Assembly (NCBI GenBank): GCA_002721895.1
Contig: PBLV01000061.1
Location: forward strand, 1 to 26,128
Direction of reading: 5' to 3'
DNA length: 26,128 nucleotides
DNA from: Verrucomicrobiales bacterium
GTDB lineage: Bacteria > Verrucomicrobiota > Verrucomicrobiae > Limisphaerales > UBA1100
Shown here: positions 24,529 through 26,128 of the stretch, piece by piece
How positions within the stretch are numbered: the first letter of the stretch is position 1
How the letters are laid out: every line of letters starts with the position of its first letter
Position numbers and translations under genes: made by a program
The notes under the pieces: generated by a model
Seen by the model: only the letters and a program-made list of their open reading frames with translations
The model's database searches: none
What the model was told of the DNA's origin: nothing

Positions 24529-25515
24529 TTATTTCGTGGGGTTGCTGTTGATTCTGCAATTCGGCAACGCCTTCTTTAATTCAGCCACGCCCGCATCGGT
24601 GACTTGGGTGTCATTCAAGCGTAGAACCGTGAGCTTCTGCAACTTCGCCACCTCCTTGAGGCCTGCGTCGGTGATTTTGGTATTGTCCAAGTTAAGGTAG
24701 GTGAGCTTCTGCAGCTTGGCCACCTCCGTGAGGCCCGCGTCCGTGATTTTAGTGTTGCCCAAGTGAAGGGTGGTGAGCTGCTGCAACTTGGCAACATCCC
24801 CGAGACCTGCATCGGTGATTTGGGTTTCCTTCAAGGTAAGCGATTTGAGCCGCTGCAACTTGGATACCTCCTTGAGGACTGCATCGGTGATTGGAGCCCG
24901 AGCCAAGCCAAGCCTTTCAAGATTGTGGAATGTGGCAATATCCTTGAGACCCACATCGGTGATTTTAGTGCCACCCAAGTCAAGGCCGGTGAGCTTCTGC
25001 AACTTGGCCACCTCCTTGAAGCCCGCGTCGGTGGTTTTGGTGAAGGACAGGTTAAGGTAGGTGAGCTTCTGCAACTTGGCAATATCCTTGAGGCCCACGT
25101 CGGTGATTTTAGTGTCGAGCAAACCAAGGACGGTGAGCTGCTGCAACTTGGCAATGTCCTTGAGGCCTGCGTCGGTGATTTTGGTATTGTCCATGTTAAG
25201 GTAGATGAGTTGCTGCAACTTGGCCACCTCCGTGAGGCCCGCGTCAGTGATTTTAGTATCGTTCAAGATAAGGATGGTGAGCTGCTGCAACTTGGCAACA
25301 TCCCCGAGGCCTGCATTGGTAATTTGGGTGAAGGACAAGTCAAGGTAGGTGGCTTTTGCCAAATCCGCCTTGATGAATTCGCCTGTGGGTTTCTTGAGTG
25401 ATTTCCGAATCGCCTTCTCAACAATTGGATCAGCAATGAGCGGTTTCTCATCCGCCGACTGTACGGATTGCCCCACCAACACCGCCGCCGCAATCATCAC
25501 CAGCATCTGCTTCAT
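24529..25515 (-). CDS. Exported leucine-rich-repeat protein, 11 x 24 residues
   Basis: This 328-residue protein has a signal peptide (residues 1-20, MIAAAVLVGQSVQS) and a short helical cap (22-54). Eleven uninterrupted 24-residue LRRs follow (55-318) on the plan LTxLxLxxTKITDAGLKEVAKLQK, then a 10-residue tail (NCRINSNPTK). The TKITDAGL core is the cysteine-free relative of the ribonuclease-inhibitor/CC-type repeat that is abundant in PVC bacteria. The solenoid probably binds protein or glycan partners in the periplasm or outside the cell; the partner is unknown. Repeats 6 and 7 are the most diverged (ATFHN, LARAPITDAV), while the others are near-copies. It lies 22 bases before the metalloprotease-like gene on the same strand. 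Confidence 0.93.
   Translation of the reverse strand: MKQMLVMIAAAVLVGQSVQSADEKPLIADPIVEKAIRKSLKKPTGEFIKADLAKATYLDLSFTQITNAGLGDVAKLQQLTILILNDTKITDAGLTEVAKLQQLIYLNMDNTKITDAGLKDIAKLQQLTVLGLLDTKITDVGLKDIAKLQKLTYLNLSFTKTTDAGFKEVAKLQKLTGLDLGGTKITDVGLKDIATFHNLERLGLARAPITDAVLKEVSKLQRLKSLTLKETQITDAGLGDVAKLQQLTTLHLGNTKITDAGLTEVAKLQKLTYLNLDNTKITDAGLKEVAKLQKLTVLRLNDTQVTDAGVAELKKALPNCRINSNPTK
24562..25353 (-). repeat. 72-bp tandem coding repeat, 11 units
   Basis: The LRR-coding segment is an in-frame DNA tandem array of 72-base units. Units 2, 3, 9 and 10 share long identical stretches (for example the TTGGTATTGTCCA... and CTTCTGCAACTTGGC... phrases on the plus strand), while units 6 and 7 differ more. 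This indicates expansion by unequal crossing-over or slippage. Copy number may vary between strains. Confidence 0.85.
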
Positions 25516-25601
25516 GCCCGCAGCCTACGCCCGCGCCATGGTCGGTCAACGCGAATTGCTGCGGGCTTGTGCCTGCGTGGGATTTCGGCAGACTCAGGGG
25601 C

Positions 25602-26128
25602 ATGACCATCCGCTCATCATACCTGCCAGCATTTTTTCTAGTGGCAGGGGTTTTACTCGCCCCAGTCCCCTTGGCCGCACAGGCCGCCAAGGCGCCAAAG
25701 GTGGCGCGGTTTTCCTCGGCGCTTAATTGGATCACCAAGTCGCGCGAGTACAAGGCGGTATGTTTGCAAACCTACGCCAATGCCTGGGAAAAGGTGGCGG
25801 CCGCTGCCAAGAAGCAAAAGGGGCCGTGGGCCATCGTGATGGATCTGGATGAGACGGTGCTGGATAACTCCGGCTATCAACGCCGGCTGGAGGCCAGCGG
25901 GCAAGGGCACACACAGGAGGCATGGGAGGTATGGGTCGCGGAGCGCAAGGCCGGGCTGGTGCCGGGTGCCAAGGAATTCATCGCCAAGGTGCGCAAGTTG
26001 CCGAACGGGCGGATTATTTTTATCAGCAACCGTTACGCCCGAAACACCGACCACTCACGCGCCAACGTGAACCAACTGGGTCTCGGCGCCAAGAGTGACA
26101 TTTACCTGCTACGCAAGGATCGCAACGA
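25602..26128 (+). CDS. Class C acid phosphatase (HAD IIIB), 5' part
   Basis: The gene starts at ATG 25602 and runs off the end of the window; 175 residues are visible. A signal peptide is present (LPAFFLVAGVLLAPVPLAAQ, residues 8-27). The HAD motif I is DLDETVLDNS at 81-90 with nucleophile D81 and general acid D83, and motif II is IFISNR with S142. KAVCLQTYANAWE (51-63) and the DETVLDNSGY context match the lipoprotein e(P4)/class C acid phosphatase family. Those enzymes cleave phosphate from nucleoside monophosphates and other esters outside the inner membrane. No lipobox Cys is seen, so it may be soluble in the periplasm. It is divergent from the LRR gene, with 86 bases between start codons. 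Motif III and the C-terminal Asp residues lie beyond the window. Confidence 0.9.
   Translation, partial: MTIRSSYLPAFFLVAGVLLAPVPLAAQAAKAPKVARFSSALNWITKSREYKAVCLQTYANAWEKVAAAAKKQKGPWAIVMDLDETVLDNSGYQRRLEASGQGHTQEAWEVWVAERKAGLVPGAKEFIAKVRKLPNGRIIFISNRYARNTDHSRANVNQLGLGAKSDIYLLRKDRN

Noticed and set aside
22382..24551. Plus-strand open frames opposite the third sulfatase and the metalloprotease-like gene
   Set aside because: They are His/Arg/Pro-rich with no domain. The minus-strand genes are complete with signal peptides and active-site motifs.
24562..25353. Regular repeats considered as a CRISPR array
   Set aside because: The 72-base period is in frame, there are no constant-length unique spacers, and the units encode a clear LRR.
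24763..25401. Plus-strand frame encoding a repeated GELLQLGN-like peptide
   Set aside because: The repetition is the antisense reading of the 72-base LRR array and not an independent repeat protein.
25680..25700. CCGCCAAGGCGC inside the acid phosphatase gene, shared with the intergenic octamer repeat
   Set aside because: It is in frame in an Ala/Lys-rich linker and shows no tandem array; chance similarity is the simpler reading.
25653..26054. Minus-strand open frame at the right edge
   Set aside because: It lies opposite a signal-peptide-bearing acid phosphatase with the DLDETVLDN motif and has no domain of its own.

Overview
The window looks like a chromosomal segment of a member of the PVC superphylum, most likely a Verrucomicrobiota bacterium (a planctomycete is the main alternative). 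It is GC-rich and densely coded. The phylum call rests on gene content: three Cys-type sulfatases, a long dehydrogenase/HEAT/heme protein of the PVC-specific type, sugar dehydrogenases with fused c-type heme domains, a PhoX/DUF839 protein with a Tat signal, and FG-GAP and leucine-rich-repeat secreted proteins. No rRNA, tRNA, CRISPR array or insertion sequence was recognised. No stretch longer than about 300 bases lacks a gene.

Layout. (1) 1-1331: the 3' end of an FG-GAP protein converges on a six-helix voltage-gated-type potassium channel with a C-terminal zinc ribbon. (2) 1422-5803, minus: a PVC-type heme/HEAT dehydrogenase followed by a sulfatase closely resembling heparan N-sulfatase (SGSH). 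(3) 5911-13651, plus: a sugar isomerase/epimerase-type TIM barrel, then an ABC export cassette (one-helix exported protein, ATPase, 1123-residue permease), two coiled-coil proteins with C-terminal membrane anchors, and an Ogt-type DNA methyltransferase. The permease is the most unusual object here: a WD40-like propeller with extra membrane helices is embedded in the middle of an ABC-2-type exporter. (4) 13648-14670, minus: a LOG-family protein whose stop codon overlaps that of ogt. (5) 14773-25515, minus: a long unidirectional block. In transcription order it holds an 11-repeat LRR protein, an HELGH metalloprotease-like protein, two sulfatases, a Tat-exported PhoX-like protein, a CBM9-like/sugar dehydrogenase/diheme fusion and a stand-alone sugar dehydrogenase. 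It closes with a clear Rho-independent terminator at 14726-14753. (6) 25602-end, plus: the 5' part of a class C acid phosphatase.

How the genes may work together. Nearly all products of the two minus-strand blocks carry export signals. Together they suggest periplasmic or surface processing of sulfated, possibly phosphorylated, polysaccharide: sulfatases remove sulfate, PhoX-like and class C phosphatases release phosphate, and the dehydrogenases oxidise sugars and pass electrons to c-type hemes. This is inferred from families and gene order; no substrate is shown by the sequence. The ABC cassette appears to be a separate envelope system of unknown cargo.
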